From contig JAZQKZ010000002.1 in assembly GCA_045542415.1 (NCBI GenBank), positions 1 to 64,000 of the forward strand: 64,000 nt of DNA. Reading direction: 5' to 3'. Positions 53,882 to 63,352 of the stretch are shown in pieces (position 1 is the stretch's first letter; each line of letters begins with the position of its first letter). Below the pieces are notes generated by a model. The model did no database searches. It had not been told where the DNA came from and saw only the letters and a list, made by a program, of their open reading frames with translations. The stretch comes from UMGS1958 sp045542415. Lineage in GTDB: Bacteria; Bacillota; Clostridia; UBA1381. A program made the translations under genes and the position numbers.

Positions 53882-56800
53882 TCATTAACCTCCTCATTTA
53901 TAATATACGCCTCTGATAAAGGCTCAATATCTGTCAAGCTGTTTAATATGAAGTACTTCGCACCTTCTTCCATATTAAATTTCACAGTCTCGCCTATATT
54001 TAATTCTTCAGGAATCTCTTCGGTGTGTATCTCTATCGGTCTGCCGTCCTCATATCTTACTTTAACCAGAAGAGCATCCTTGTTATATTCGCTCTGCTTC
54101 GTAACATAGCCTTCATCAATTGTAAACGGATATTTTTTCTCAACCGCAAATACAAGTGTTGTCCATGCAGCTAAATCCACATTTGACAAATCTGCATTTT
54201 CACTTCCGGATAATTCCTTTATCGTCATTCCCGGAGCAACTGTTATATAGTTGCCAAAATCCAGTCCGGTATAATTCTTACCCGAAGAATTCATTATCAT
54301 CAGATAGTTTTTATATCTTGCTACATAGTATCCGTCAAGCCCCTCGGGACTTTCGATACTGATGCTCGCCACATGATCTGTATGCCTTGTCGTAAAATGC
54401 AATCTGGCGATATCGTTCGTCTGTCCGCCTATATGACGCCAGTGCATCGACATATACATCAGCTCACCCTTATTTCTGAATGCAATCGTTCTTGCCACTT
54501 CATCCGAGAAGAAGAACTCCTCTTCTGTTTCGCCCTTAAAGCGATAGTTGTACTGTCTTGACTCTTCTACCGCTTCATACAATTCATCGTAATTCAAAAG
54601 CAGCTGAATAGAATCAAGAATTGCATCCGCACCATGTGCCTGCCTGTATGCAGTTGTTAAGTTCGTAGAATATATATGATTCAGATCGAAGTAAAGCTGT
54701 GCACTTCTTAATGCCATAGGACTTTTCAGTTTTACTGCCGAGTAATAGTCCAGCACGCATCTTCCTATTCCCGGATATGCGTCATTTCTCCATGTTATTA
54801 CACCGTCTGTTCTTGAATACGGAACCGGATTACTTCCATCAGTATTTCCGACCGTCATAAAATGACCGATTGTATCCCATGCCCTCAGTGCATATTCTCC
54901 ATACTCTTCATGCCCCATTATTGCAGCTATCTCTGCCGCACGGCCGACATCACGGATTGCAAGTGCACCGTAATCACCGCTGTAGCTTCCCTGCCATGAA
55001 CCGTTCGCCTCAAGCACCGTTCCCTTAGGTGACATCCATCGGCTCAGAGTATATTTACAGTTCTCTTCTCCGACAATACGGTTGAGATAGAACATCCTTG
55101 TAGCATCATTCCATGTTTCTCTACTTCCCAACAGCTCTAACGAGTTGTCATAATGAAGTGCCGCAACGATGTCTGAATAATCCTGATTAGGTGCATGACC
55201 CGGATTCACTTCCGTAAGATAATAGCGTCCCATCTTAAACAAGCGCTCGTATGCCTTACGTCTCTTTATACGAGGCGTTGCTCCTTCCTGGAAATAGTTT
55301 CCGTCCTCAGACTCAACCAATACATCGTCGCAGTCATCGTCAATCAATATATCCAACAAGCCCTTCGCCTCAGCATCCTCATATACCAATTCAAAGGCTC
55401 GTGCCAATGCCTGCTGTCCAAAGCCTTCCAACGGGTTTCCGCGGGCACCGATTCTGTTTGGTCCGCCTATCCATACATACTCCGGAACAAAGAATCCTCC
55501 GTTTTCACCCTGTGCCACGCAGGCAAAGTCCAACATCGCCAGGACTCTTTGGAGCATTTCTTCCTTTTCTGCTTCAGACTCGAATTCAAACCAGTCTCCG
55601 ACGTATGCCAATGCAAATATTTCAGCTGCATTGTACTGCGTCAGATTCTGTGCCAGAGTTTTGGGATATATGATTTTTATTAACTCTTCATGCGTAAATG
55701 TCTTATTTTTGTTTTTTATAAATATTTCATAGTTCCAGTTATAGTTCTTTGGTACACAGCCACGCAGGCAGGCAGGTAGCTTTCCTTCAAGTATTTTCTC
55801 ATCAACACTTGTACCTTCCAGAGTACCAAATATCTGGTCATTCATATAGTATCTTACGACCTGATTAGCCTGATATGTCAGCCATTCCTTATGTGAATAC
55901 TGTGCCTCTATATCCGGATATTGTGGTACCGGCGCTATTGGGGCCGGTTCTCCGGGCATCTTGCTTATATCAATATCCGGGAATTCTCCGGTATGACAAT
56001 AAGCTTCATATATACAACGAGAATCGTTATTGTTTTCGCCTTTAAGCAGCAATGTAATGCTGTCTTTTCCTTCAGTTAATGTCTTGGGAATGATATAGGT
56101 GCTGAAAATAAATCTGTTCTCGAACGGATGACCCGTACCGAACATGAAGTTTCTGTACCCGTTAACTGCATTAAGATTATTACCGTTTTCATCTGCAAGA
56201 ATCACGCCGCTACTGCCTTCATTTTCAAGCTTTTCACCATAAAACTTTGCAGTCAGATAATTCTGCTGTGTCGGGTCACACTTAAATGTGACAGCAATAC
56301 CGCCGCCACGCATAATTTTTCTTCCCGCTTCGCCGTAAGCACCTATCATCCGCTCAGCCCACAGCTGTTCCATATTATGTTTTGCCTCGGATTCGGTATC
56401 TCCGAACATAACGTCATTTCCACCTGAAAATGTCGCTATGTCTCCCCTTTCCGTTGCCGGGAGCACCAACTCAAATGTTGCAGTATCATTAACCGCACCC
56501 TTTGATACATAAGCAGTTAAGGTTATATCCTGAGCTCCTACAAACCATGTGGGACGACATACTTTTCCGTCTGTTGAGACGAAGTTTTCGTTACTTGAAG
56601 TCCATCTCACTTCTGTCCCATTAACACCAGTCGTCGCAAGTGTAAGATTATCGGTTATATTATTGAAATCCACACCTCTGAGTAAGCTATACTTCGTTGC
56701 AGCAACATCAGCTGCATCCTTATTCTCCGTCAGAGTTATCTGCAAATATGGTCTGTCTGTCTCGGTACTGCTACGCGAGGATGCTATAATAGGACGATTA

Positions 56801-57291
56801 TCATATGTATTTATAATCGCAAACGAAACTATTCCATCACCCTGCTCTTCTCCCTTTACCAAACCCGTTATGTTTGCAACATTATTTTCTCTTCCAATAT
56901 AGAACGAGCTTTCTTTATTTTCATTATAGGAGGGCTTTGTATTATAGGTTATTTCACTTGTCCAGTTATCATCTTCAACCTTGTGAATATCTACTATTGA
57001 GTTAGTCCATGATGACGACAGATACAACTCTGCGTTTTCAATATATCCGTCAATCCCACGCAAATCAAATTGCATATATATCTCACGCCCCTGCCCAACT
57101 TCCAGATATTCCTTCTGTAAAAACGATATGTCGGGCTTGCCAGCATATACAAACGTATCTATTCCAGGAGAAAGTGATACCGAATTTTCCTCAGCCTTAA
57201 CAGAAACCGAACCAGTAGTATTAAAAGCTGTTGCTAAGGCAAGCATTAATCCAACTGCACTTGCCATAGTTTTCTTTGATCTTATATACAC
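53878..57291 (-). CDS. Large secreted toroid-like protein with CBM96-like N-terminus
   Basis: 1,137 residues, GTG start with AAAGGAGGG; a signal peptide ends near SVSVKA. Order: DNRLRE/CBM96-like sandwich (~38-190), Ig-like repeat (~195-280), the shared beta module (~285-440, VMFGDTESEAKHNME... ending CHTGEFPDI), a helical toroid-like region (~460-870: NYNWNYEIFI, WIGGPNRIGARGNPLEGFGQQ, NGSWQGSYSGDYGALAIRDVGR), and a C-terminal beta domain. It is a diverged paralogue of the 1,198-residue protein downstream. The catalytic class is not identifiable from motifs; a polysaccharide lyase or alpha/alpha-toroid hydrolase are both possible. Exported, with no obvious anchor. Confidence 0.6.
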   Translation of the reverse strand: MYIRSKKTMASAVGLMLALATAFNTTGSVSVKAEENSVSLSPGIDTFVYAGKPDISFLQKEYLEVGQGREIYMQFDLRGIDGYIENAELYLSSSWTNSIVDIHKVEDDNWTSEITYNTKPSYNENKESSFYIGRENNVANITGLVKGEEQGDGIVSFAIINTYDNRPIIASSRSSTETDRPYLQITLTENKDAADVAATKYSLLRGVDFNNITDNLTLATTGVNGTEVRWTSSNENFVSTDGKVCRPTWFVGAQDITLTAYVSKGAVNDTATFELVLPATERGDIATFSGGNDVMFGDTESEAKHNMEQLWAERMIGAYGEAGRKIMRGGGIAVTFKCDPTQQNYLTAKFYGEKLENEGSSGVILADENGNNLNAVNGYRNFMFGTGHPFENRFIFSTYIIPKTLTEGKDSITLLLKGENNNDSRCIYEAYCHTGEFPDIDISKMPGEPAPIAPVPQYPDIEAQYSHKEWLTYQANQVVRYYMNDQIFGTLEGTSVDEKILEGKLPACLRGCVPKNYNWNYEIFIKNKNKTFTHEELIKIIYPKTLAQNLTQYNAAEIFALAYVGDWFEFESEAEKEEMLQRVLAMLDFACVAQGENGGFFVPEYVWIGGPNRIGARGNPLEGFGQQALARAFELVYEDAEAKGLLDILIDDDCDDVLVESEDGNYFQEGATPRIKRRKAYERLFKMGRYYLTEVNPGHAPNQDYSDIVAALHYDNSLELLGSRETWNDATRMFYLNRIVGEENCKYTLSRWMSPKGTVLEANGSWQGSYSGDYGALAIRDVGRAAEIAAIMGHEEYGEYALRAWDTIGHFMTVGNTDGSNPVPYSRTDGVITWRNDAYPGIGRCVLDYYSAVKLKSPMALRSAQLYFDLNHIYSTNLTTAYRQAHGADAILDSIQLLLNYDELYEAVEESRQYNYRFKGETEEEFFFSDEVARTIAFRNKGELMYMSMHWRHIGGQTNDIARLHFTTRHTDHVASISIESPEGLDGYYVARYKNYLMIMNSSGKNYTGLDFGNYITVAPGMTIKELSGSENADLSNVDLAAWTTLVFAVEKKYPFTIDEGYVTKQSEYNKDALLVKVRYEDGRPIEIHTEEIPEELNIGETVKFNMEEGAKYFILNSLTDIEPLSEAYIINEEVNE

Positions 57292-57317
57292 TTTCAGCCC
57301 TCCTTTACTATTATTTC

Positions 57318-58883
57318 TTACTTATTTTTCGCATTTAAGAACGCCTGTACCTGTGTTCTCAATTCCTCACGCAGCGTATCAAGTCCTACCTTTGAAGCCT
57401 CTGAATTAAATTCTGCAATTACCTTCATTGTTTCGTCACCATATGCACCCATATTCAACTTGAGTGCATCTGCAAGTGCCAATACCGATGCCAGCTCTGT
57501 TTTGACATTCTTTGTGTCAAATGTGAAGCCTGCCATAGGACTGAGCTTATACGGTTTTGTACTGTTCTGATACAAATAATATTCCTTGATTTTCGGATTA
57601 CTGTTTACAATATCATTATATCTTATATAAGTAGGATTGAATGTAAAGCTGTAACCCGGCATTGCATATACCTCTGCCTCCGGTACCTTTAACTGACGAT
57701 AGCTGTCATCTGTTTCGCCTTCCCAGTCAACACCCTTTATTCCGTACTGGAATAAATCGTGATTTTCCTTTGAAGCAAACATCCAGTCTAAGAACTTCAT
57801 AACTTCATCTGTCTTTTCTGACCATGCCGGAATACAGATAAAGTTGTTTGACTTCATTTCACTTACAATTGCACCCTCTTCCATGTTACGCTGTGATTCC
57901 TCTGTTACATAGAAGCCAACCTCTGAACCCGGATACTTCTCTGACCATGCCTGCACTGTTCCTGCATATCCCGATAATACGCCGTATGTACATGCTGCTT
58001 CACGGCCTTCCAATGCACCGCCAAGTCTGTCCTCATTGAGATACGGTACCCAACGAAGCTTCTTTACATATGAGTCAGCAATAAAGTCTGTCTGATAGCC
58101 TGACGGAAGCTTTGCAAATCTTTCCGGAGCATCACCCATTGTTACAACCTCATTAACCTTTGTTGCACTCTCATCCAATGAAACATAGAATTTCATGTTG
58201 TTTGAAAGTTCAATCGGGAATATGTTGCTGTGCGGAGCCTTAAATTCCGGTCCGTCTATTAACATAAAGCCCTGTCCTGACATTTCCCATGGAATAATGT
58301 CCGGCTCGTTATCCTTTATTGTCTGGAGGAATAACATTAAATCCTCATCACTGTCAATTTCAGGAAGATTATACTTCTTTCTTAAATCCTCTCTGTATAA
58401 TACGCCTCTCAAATCCTCGAATGACTCAGCAAGCGGAATTGCATACAATGCATCACCCGTTTTGCTCGCCTCAATAAAGTCCTTTGAGAATGCCTTCTGT
58501 AAGCCCGGATATTCCGGATTATCAAAGTAAGAAAGTACATCCTTAAAAGTACCGCTTGTCACATAGTTACTCAGTCCCTGCCATGCACCGCAGAACATCA
58601 AATCATAATTTTCCTGAGCTGCAACAGCCATGTTCAGCTTCTCCTTGTAGTCTGCTCCGCCTACATATGTAATGTTGGGATGAATCTTGCTTAATACCGG
58701 ATCGTCTTTTACCTTTTCCTTATATACAGCAACTGCCTTTTCAACATTCTGTGGCTCATTCATCAATCTGATGTTGATTACAGTCTCGCCGTTTCCCCAC
58801 TGGTCGTTTTTAGTGCCGCATCCGGTTAATAAAACACCTGATGCTAATGTTGCCGCTAATGTTAAACTAATAATTCTCTTCAT
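57318..58883 (-). CDS. Sugar ABC transporter solute-binding lipoprotein (LplA-like, DUF3502)
   Basis: 521 residues with a lipoprotein signal and lipobox LLTGC, so tethered outside the membrane. The two-lobe binding fold (~40-370) resembles LplA-type oligosaccharide binders. The C-terminal ~150 residues match the DUF3502 pattern: DVYAMPGYSFTFNPTYIRY..., YKLSPMAGFTFDTKNVKTELASV, EELRTQVQAFLNAKNK. AAAGGAGAG precedes the ATG. It follows the two permease genes and precedes the secreted enzymes, so it belongs to the same import-plus-degradation unit. A second binding protein of the same family lies at the right edge. Confidence 0.93.
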   Translation of the reverse strand: MKRIISLTLAATLASGVLLTGCGTKNDQWGNGETVINIRLMNEPQNVEKAVAVYKEKVKDDPVLSKIHPNITYVGGADYKEKLNMAVAAQENYDLMFCGAWQGLSNYVTSGTFKDVLSYFDNPEYPGLQKAFSKDFIEASKTGDALYAIPLAESFEDLRGVLYREDLRKKYNLPEIDSDEDLMLFLQTIKDNEPDIIPWEMSGQGFMLIDGPEFKAPHSNIFPIELSNNMKFYVSLDESATKVNEVVTMGDAPERFAKLPSGYQTDFIADSYVKKLRWVPYLNEDRLGGALEGREAACTYGVLSGYAGTVQAWSEKYPGSEVGFYVTEESQRNMEEGAIVSEMKSNNFICIPAWSEKTDEVMKFLDWMFASKENHDLFQYGIKGVDWEGETDDSYRQLKVPEAEVYAMPGYSFTFNPTYIRYNDIVNSNPKIKEYYLYQNSTKPYKLSPMAGFTFDTKNVKTELASVLALADALKLNMGAYGDETMKVIAEFNSEASKVGLDTLREELRTQVQAFLNAKNK

Positions 58884-58934
58884 TGTTTTTCTCTCCTTTA
58901 CTTGTTTGAATTAAATTATTTTATTTGTTGTCTG

Positions 58935-59822
58935 TTATCCCTTTATCGCTCCAACAGTGAGGCCCTGTGTGAAGTATCTCTGTAAAAACGGATATAACAG
59001 AACAATAGGTCCTATTGTTAATACGGTAGTTGCCATCTTGAGTGAATTACTCGGCAAGTCGGTTACCGGTACTCCTGTCTGTGCTGCCATTTCTTTTATG
59101 TATTCCGTCTGTCTTACCATATTCATAATCAAATACTGTAACGGATACAAAGTCTTCTTATCTATATACAGCATTGCGTTATACCACTGATTCCAATACC
59201 CTAACGCATAGAACAAGCTGATTGTTGCAATACCCGGTACTGATATAGGAAGAACTATCTTGAACAATATCTGCATATCATTTGCACCGTCAACTCGTGC
59301 TGATTCCATCAATTCCTTCGGAATTGAATTGAAGAAGTTTCTCATCATGAACATATTCCATGCACTGAAGAGCGAGGGTATAATCAAAACCCATATGTCA
59401 TCTCTCATTCCCAGATATTTTGAAATCAAGAGATATGTAGGTACCAGACCTCCGCCAAACAGCATTGTGAAATATACAAAAAAGTTAATTCCGTTTCTGA
59501 ACTTCAGCTTTTCCTGTGCCAGTGTATATGCAAGCGTTATTGTAAGCAACATACTCAACACTGTTCCTACTACTGTTGTAAAGATTGTAACGCCATATGC
59601 GCTTATCAGCTGTCTATCCTGAAGCAAATACTCATATGCATTCAATGTGAAATCTCTCGGTAACAGTGAAAAACCGTATTTCAGAATATTTGCTTCTGTT
59701 TCAAAGCTTGATGACAGCATCATTATAAACGGCACCAGTACAAAGAAGCAGAATGAAATTATACAAGTATATATTATAACCGAGATTATAATCTCGTCCT
59801 TACCTTTCTTTATTTTTTTCAT
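58935..59822 (-). CDS. Carbohydrate ABC permease (YtcP/AraQ-type)
   Basis: About 295 residues; the start MKKIKKGKDEIII follows AAGGAGGTG. Six hydrophobic segments and the EAA loop MESARVDGANDMQILFKIVLPISVPG (~190) identify a CUT1-type inner-membrane subunit. C-terminal QRYFTQGLTVGAIKG is standard. It pairs with the LplB-type permease 13 bp upstream. No ATPase gene is adjacent; in Firmicutes such transporters share an MsmX-like ATPase encoded elsewhere (established for B. subtilis). Confidence 0.93.
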   Translation of the reverse strand: MKKIKKGKDEIIISVIIYTCIISFCFFVLVPFIMMLSSSFETEANILKYGFSLLPRDFTLNAYEYLLQDRQLISAYGVTIFTTVVGTVLSMLLTITLAYTLAQEKLKFRNGINFFVYFTMLFGGGLVPTYLLISKYLGMRDDIWVLIIPSLFSAWNMFMMRNFFNSIPKELMESARVDGANDMQILFKIVLPISVPGIATISLFYALGYWNQWYNAMLYIDKKTLYPLQYLIMNMVRQTEYIKEMAAQTGVPVTDLPSNSLKMATTVLTIGPIVLLYPFLQRYFTQGLTVGAIKG

Positions 59823-59835
59823 TTTCAACACCTCC

Positions 59836-60804
59836 TTAGAATATAGCCGCCTCGGCTTCTACCTTTCTGGCTATTGCATTTACGCCTACTACCATCACCA
59901 TTCCGACTACGGACTGGAATAAGCTTGTCGCTGTACTCATTCCCAGATCGTTCAACTGTCGCAATGCTCGATATGAGAAGGTGTCGATAACGTCTATTGT
60001 CGGGTATAACATTGAATTATCTCCGACTAAAGCATATATCATTCCGAAATCGCCCTTGAAGATACCGCCAACACCCATAATCGTAAGCAATATAATTGTC
60101 GGCTTAAGCATCGGTAATGTAAGTCGTGTAATCTGTTGGAACTTATTTGCTCCGTCAATCCTTGCAGCTTCATACAGCGATGTATCAAAACCGGTTATTG
60201 CTGCCACATATACAACACTGCCGAAGCCGGCACCCTGCCAGATTTTCAAAATCACCAGAACGATTCGCCACGGTCTCGGGTCCGCATAGAAATCTATCGG
60301 CTTTCCTCCTAAGGTTGTTATCAACTGATTTATCATTCCGTTATTTGTCAGGAATCCAATCAGGAACATTGATACAACCGCCCATGACACGAAGTGCGGA
60401 AGAATCGCAACCGACTGACTCAATCGATTGAAGAACTTATTCTTGATTTCAGTAAACATTATCGCAAGTATTACAGAAGTTGCTGTACCTGATACCAGGA
60501 ACAAGATATTCAAATATAGCGTATTAAATGTTATCTGCCCTATATCCTTATAGTTGAACAAGAATTTAAAATTTTCAAACCCTACCCATTTACTGCCGAA
60601 TATGCCGTCCATCATATTGAAATCCTTGAATGCAATTATTACACCGACCATAGGCAAGTAACAGAATATTATAACCCATATAATCGCCGGAGCAGCCATA
60701 GCATATAAAAATTTATTTTTATAAAGCTCTATGCCAACATCCTTTAATGTCATCCTCTCCTTCTTTCTTTTCTCTGCTTTTACTATGGTTTTCTTCGTCA
60801 CCAT
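59836..60804 (-). CDS. Carbohydrate ABC permease (LplB-type)
   Basis: 322 residues with a charged N-terminus (KKTIVKAEKRKKERM), then six membrane segments and the EAA loop YEAARIDGANKFQQITRLTLPMLKP (~215). It forms the heterodimeric channel with the next gene product for oligosaccharide uptake. AAGGAGTGAAG precedes the ATG; a good promoter lies ~75 bp upstream (60879-60907). It is the first gene of the long minus-strand run that continues to the GH43 genes. Confidence 0.93.
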   Translation of the reverse strand: MVTKKTIVKAEKRKKERMTLKDVGIELYKNKFLYAMAAPAIIWVIIFCYLPMVGVIIAFKDFNMMDGIFGSKWVGFENFKFLFNYKDIGQITFNTLYLNILFLVSGTATSVILAIMFTEIKNKFFNRLSQSVAILPHFVSWAVVSMFLIGFLTNNGMINQLITTLGGKPIDFYADPRPWRIVLVILKIWQGAGFGSVVYVAAITGFDTSLYEAARIDGANKFQQITRLTLPMLKPTIILLTIMGVGGIFKGDFGMIYALVGDNSMLYPTIDVIDTFSYRALRQLNDLGMSTATSLFQSVVGMVMVVGVNAIARKVEAEAAIF

Positions 60805-60878
60805 ATATGCTTCACTCCTTCATCGTAAAACTGTTAAGATTTAAATATTACTCTTGTAAGTATATTCCTATAATTATA

Positions 60879-60907
60879 TTATAAGTAAAATCCAATTGCC
60901 AGTCAAT
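60879..60907 (-). promoter_or_regulatory. Promoter of the transporter-enzyme operon
   Basis: Minus strand: TTGACT (60902-60907), 17-bp spacer, TATAAT (60879-60884). Since all following gaps are small, it may drive 60804 down to 36732 (~24 kb). Confidence 0.8.
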
Positions 60908-60943
60908 TTATCAAACTGCTTATTGAGGCTTTTGTCAGATTTT

Positions 60944-60982
60944 AAAAAAACAACGAAACCCCAGTTAAATTCTGGTTTTTCT
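60944..60982 (-). terminator. Terminator of the AraC sensor gene
   Basis: On the minus strand, AAACCAG / CTGGGGTTT (one bulged G) is followed by CGTTG and a T-run, 13 bases after the stop. Confidence 0.65.
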
Positions 60983-60994
60983 CCGTTTTTAGAC

Positions 60995-63337
60995 TTAATC
61001 TTTTTTATATTTTTTTCGATATTGAGCAGGAGTGTAGCCTGTCTTATTTTTAAAGGTTGTATAGAAGAATCCGGTAGATATGACGCCCGTTTTCTGACCT
61101 ATTTCGCTGACTGTTAAATCTGTATTTACAAGCAGCTCACATATCTTTTTCAGACGCAATTCAGAAATATATTCATGAACAGTCATGTTCAATTCGTTCT
61201 TGAATATCTGCCTTACATAGCTTACTGAATAGTTTACACTCTCGCTTATTGCATCTATAGACAAATTGGGATCACTGTAATTTTCATTTATATAGTCAAT
61301 GATATTGGATGTCAGCCCCTCCATTCGTTGCTTGGAGCTTTCCTTTTTACTATTGATGATCTCCTGATAGATATTCTTGAAAGTTATCTTAATCTGATTC
61401 AGGTCAATATAGCTGTCAACACGGTTACTGCTGCTCAGTAAATCCTCCCAAAGCGCCTGATTATCTCCCGCAGAGTCATCTACCCGTTTTAAGTTCCTGA
61501 CGGTAGTCAATGCCAGCTGATTAATATTGATTACCATGTTGTCATAGCTTAATCCCCGGAATTGATCCACAAATTCATCCAAGACACTTTCAACACCTGC
61601 CATATTTTGTGCATTCATGGCGGAAAACAGCTGTTTCTCTAATTCATAAGGATATTCTTTAATGCCCTTTCTCTCCAGAGATTCAATCTTCGAGTACCAT
61701 ATAACAGGCTGATTGTTGAATATAATTCTGTATTTGCCTGCCTTACGCGCTGTGACATATGAGTTATTAATTTCACTTATGTCATCAACATTTCGTCCAA
61801 CTGAAATAATCAGCCTGACACCTAAATACTTTTCTACATTACATGCTATTTCGCGTAATTTTTTATCTATTACTGCGTTTGAACTTGCATCAAAATTCAA
61901 AATAGCACAGCTTATATTATTGTTAATGTTAATCCAATCACCAAAATACTGCTCTCCCATAATCTCCTGAGCAATATTATAAATTCCATATTTGAGCGCA
62001 AACAAATCTTCATTGCTCCACACATCCATTGCCGCATCAAAATCACTGAACTGGAACACCGTCACAACACAAGTCTCCGTGTTTTCTATAAGCACAGTTT
62101 CTTTTATATCATGCACTTTTACAGTTCCCAGCAATAAATCCCTCATTATTTCCTTACGCTTTATATTGGAATAATCCTCAACCTTCTGTTCGCTGTTCTT
62201 AATTTCAGTCTTTAAATTCTTTATAGCATGATTTATATACGCAAACTCGTCCATTCTGCGTCCGTCAGCATTCGCTGCAGAATCAGTATATCCTTTTGTT
62301 TCTTTCATAATCAAACGTATGCGACCATGAAAATTAGTTGTAAATAATAATCCTATAATCAGACTGCACACAGATAACGCCAGCCATCCAAGCAAAACAC
62401 TTTTTATAATAGGATCACTTAATCCTGTTATTTGCCTGTAATCATTCATGCAAATAAATGTCATGCCGAAATCAGCTGACTTTACATATGATACCAGCGA
62501 TGGTACACCGTCAATCTCATACCTGAAAGTTTCGGAGGTTTGCGGCTGTGACAATACATACTTTGCAAACGGGATATCTCCATAAGTCTGCTCACGGTAC
62601 TTTTCATCACTTGAAACAATCATATTTCCCGCACTGTCAATAACCAGAAAAAGACGTGTTTTTTCAAGATTAGTTGCCTGCATCATTTTTTGAATTTCTT
62701 CTTGCTTTATATTCACAATCAATGCAGTTTCAAATTCGTCTTTCAAGGTATTTCCCGTCACTATAAAGCTTAATACGTTAGCACTTCGTTTTAAGCCTTC
62801 ACTTCCTCCTGACATCAGTCTTGGGAATATAAACTTTCCCTGCCGGGTATCATATCCATCCAATATATCAACAAGACCGGTATCAGGAAATTCAGCAATA
62901 CGTCGTGCATAGCCATTGCTTGATACTATCAGGTCAGCTTTCTTGCTTACAAAATACACAGAATCAACGTTCAAATCCGTATTTATACTGTCTTTTAATT
63001 CATTAAACAGCAATCTTCTTTGTTCAACATCAAGACTTTCAGCTCTTGAGGCATTTTTAACTATACTGTTATTAAAATACATATCATAATATGTTGTATA
63101 TGTATTCTCAAATATGGTTTCCATAAGATTTCTGGTTCGTACAAGCATTTCCTCGTCTGCTGCAACCAGCTGCTGTTCTGTACGTTTTGAAGAAATTCCC
63201 ACTACAATAGAGGAGAAAAGAGTAATTAGCAGACAACCCACTACTAAATATGAAAAAAACATTCTTCCAACAACCGTTTTTCGGCTAAACAATGCGTTAA
63301 AACCATAAAACCTGTTTGATTTTCCCTTTCTTTTCAC
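60995..63337 (-). CDS. Membrane-spanning AraC-family sensor-regulator (YesS-like)
   Basis: 780 residues. A first membrane segment (~22-48, VVGRMFFSYLVVGCLLITLFSSIVVG) and a second (~305-330) frame an extracellular cache-like sensor (~50-300). A linker with the partial GGDEF/HAMP-like region common to YesS/YesN-type proteins (~330-670) follows, then a C-terminal AraC HTH pair (~680-780, IDAISESVNYSVSYVRQIFKNELNMTVHEYISELRL...TGFFYTTFKNKTGYTPAQYRKKYKKD). It has a GTG start with GAGGAAAG. One-component regulators of this form sense oligosaccharides outside the cell and activate the neighbouring transporter genes; here that is the 60804 operon (inference from position). Cotranscribed with the binding-protein gene upstream. 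Confidence 0.9.
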   Translation of the reverse strand: MKRKGKSNRFYGFNALFSRKTVVGRMFFSYLVVGCLLITLFSSIVVGISSKRTEQQLVAADEEMLVRTRNLMETIFENTYTTYYDMYFNNSIVKNASRAESLDVEQRRLLFNELKDSINTDLNVDSVYFVSKKADLIVSSNGYARRIAEFPDTGLVDILDGYDTRQGKFIFPRLMSGGSEGLKRSANVLSFIVTGNTLKDEFETALIVNIKQEEIQKMMQATNLEKTRLFLVIDSAGNMIVSSDEKYREQTYGDIPFAKYVLSQPQTSETFRYEIDGVPSLVSYVKSADFGMTFICMNDYRQITGLSDPIIKSVLLGWLALSVCSLIIGLLFTTNFHGRIRLIMKETKGYTDSAANADGRRMDEFAYINHAIKNLKTEIKNSEQKVEDYSNIKRKEIMRDLLLGTVKVHDIKETVLIENTETCVVTVFQFSDFDAAMDVWSNEDLFALKYGIYNIAQEIMGEQYFGDWININNNISCAILNFDASSNAVIDKKLREIACNVEKYLGVRLIISVGRNVDDISEINNSYVTARKAGKYRIIFNNQPVIWYSKIESLERKGIKEYPYELEKQLFSAMNAQNMAGVESVLDEFVDQFRGLSYDNMVININQLALTTVRNLKRVDDSAGDNQALWEDLLSSSNRVDSYIDLNQIKITFKNIYQEIINSKKESSKQRMEGLTSNIIDYINENYSDPNLSIDAISESVNYSVSYVRQIFKNELNMTVHEYISELRLKKICELLVNTDLTVSEIGQKTGVISTGFFYTTFKNKTGYTPAQYRKKYKKD

Positions 63338-63352
63338 GTTTTCTTTCCTCTC

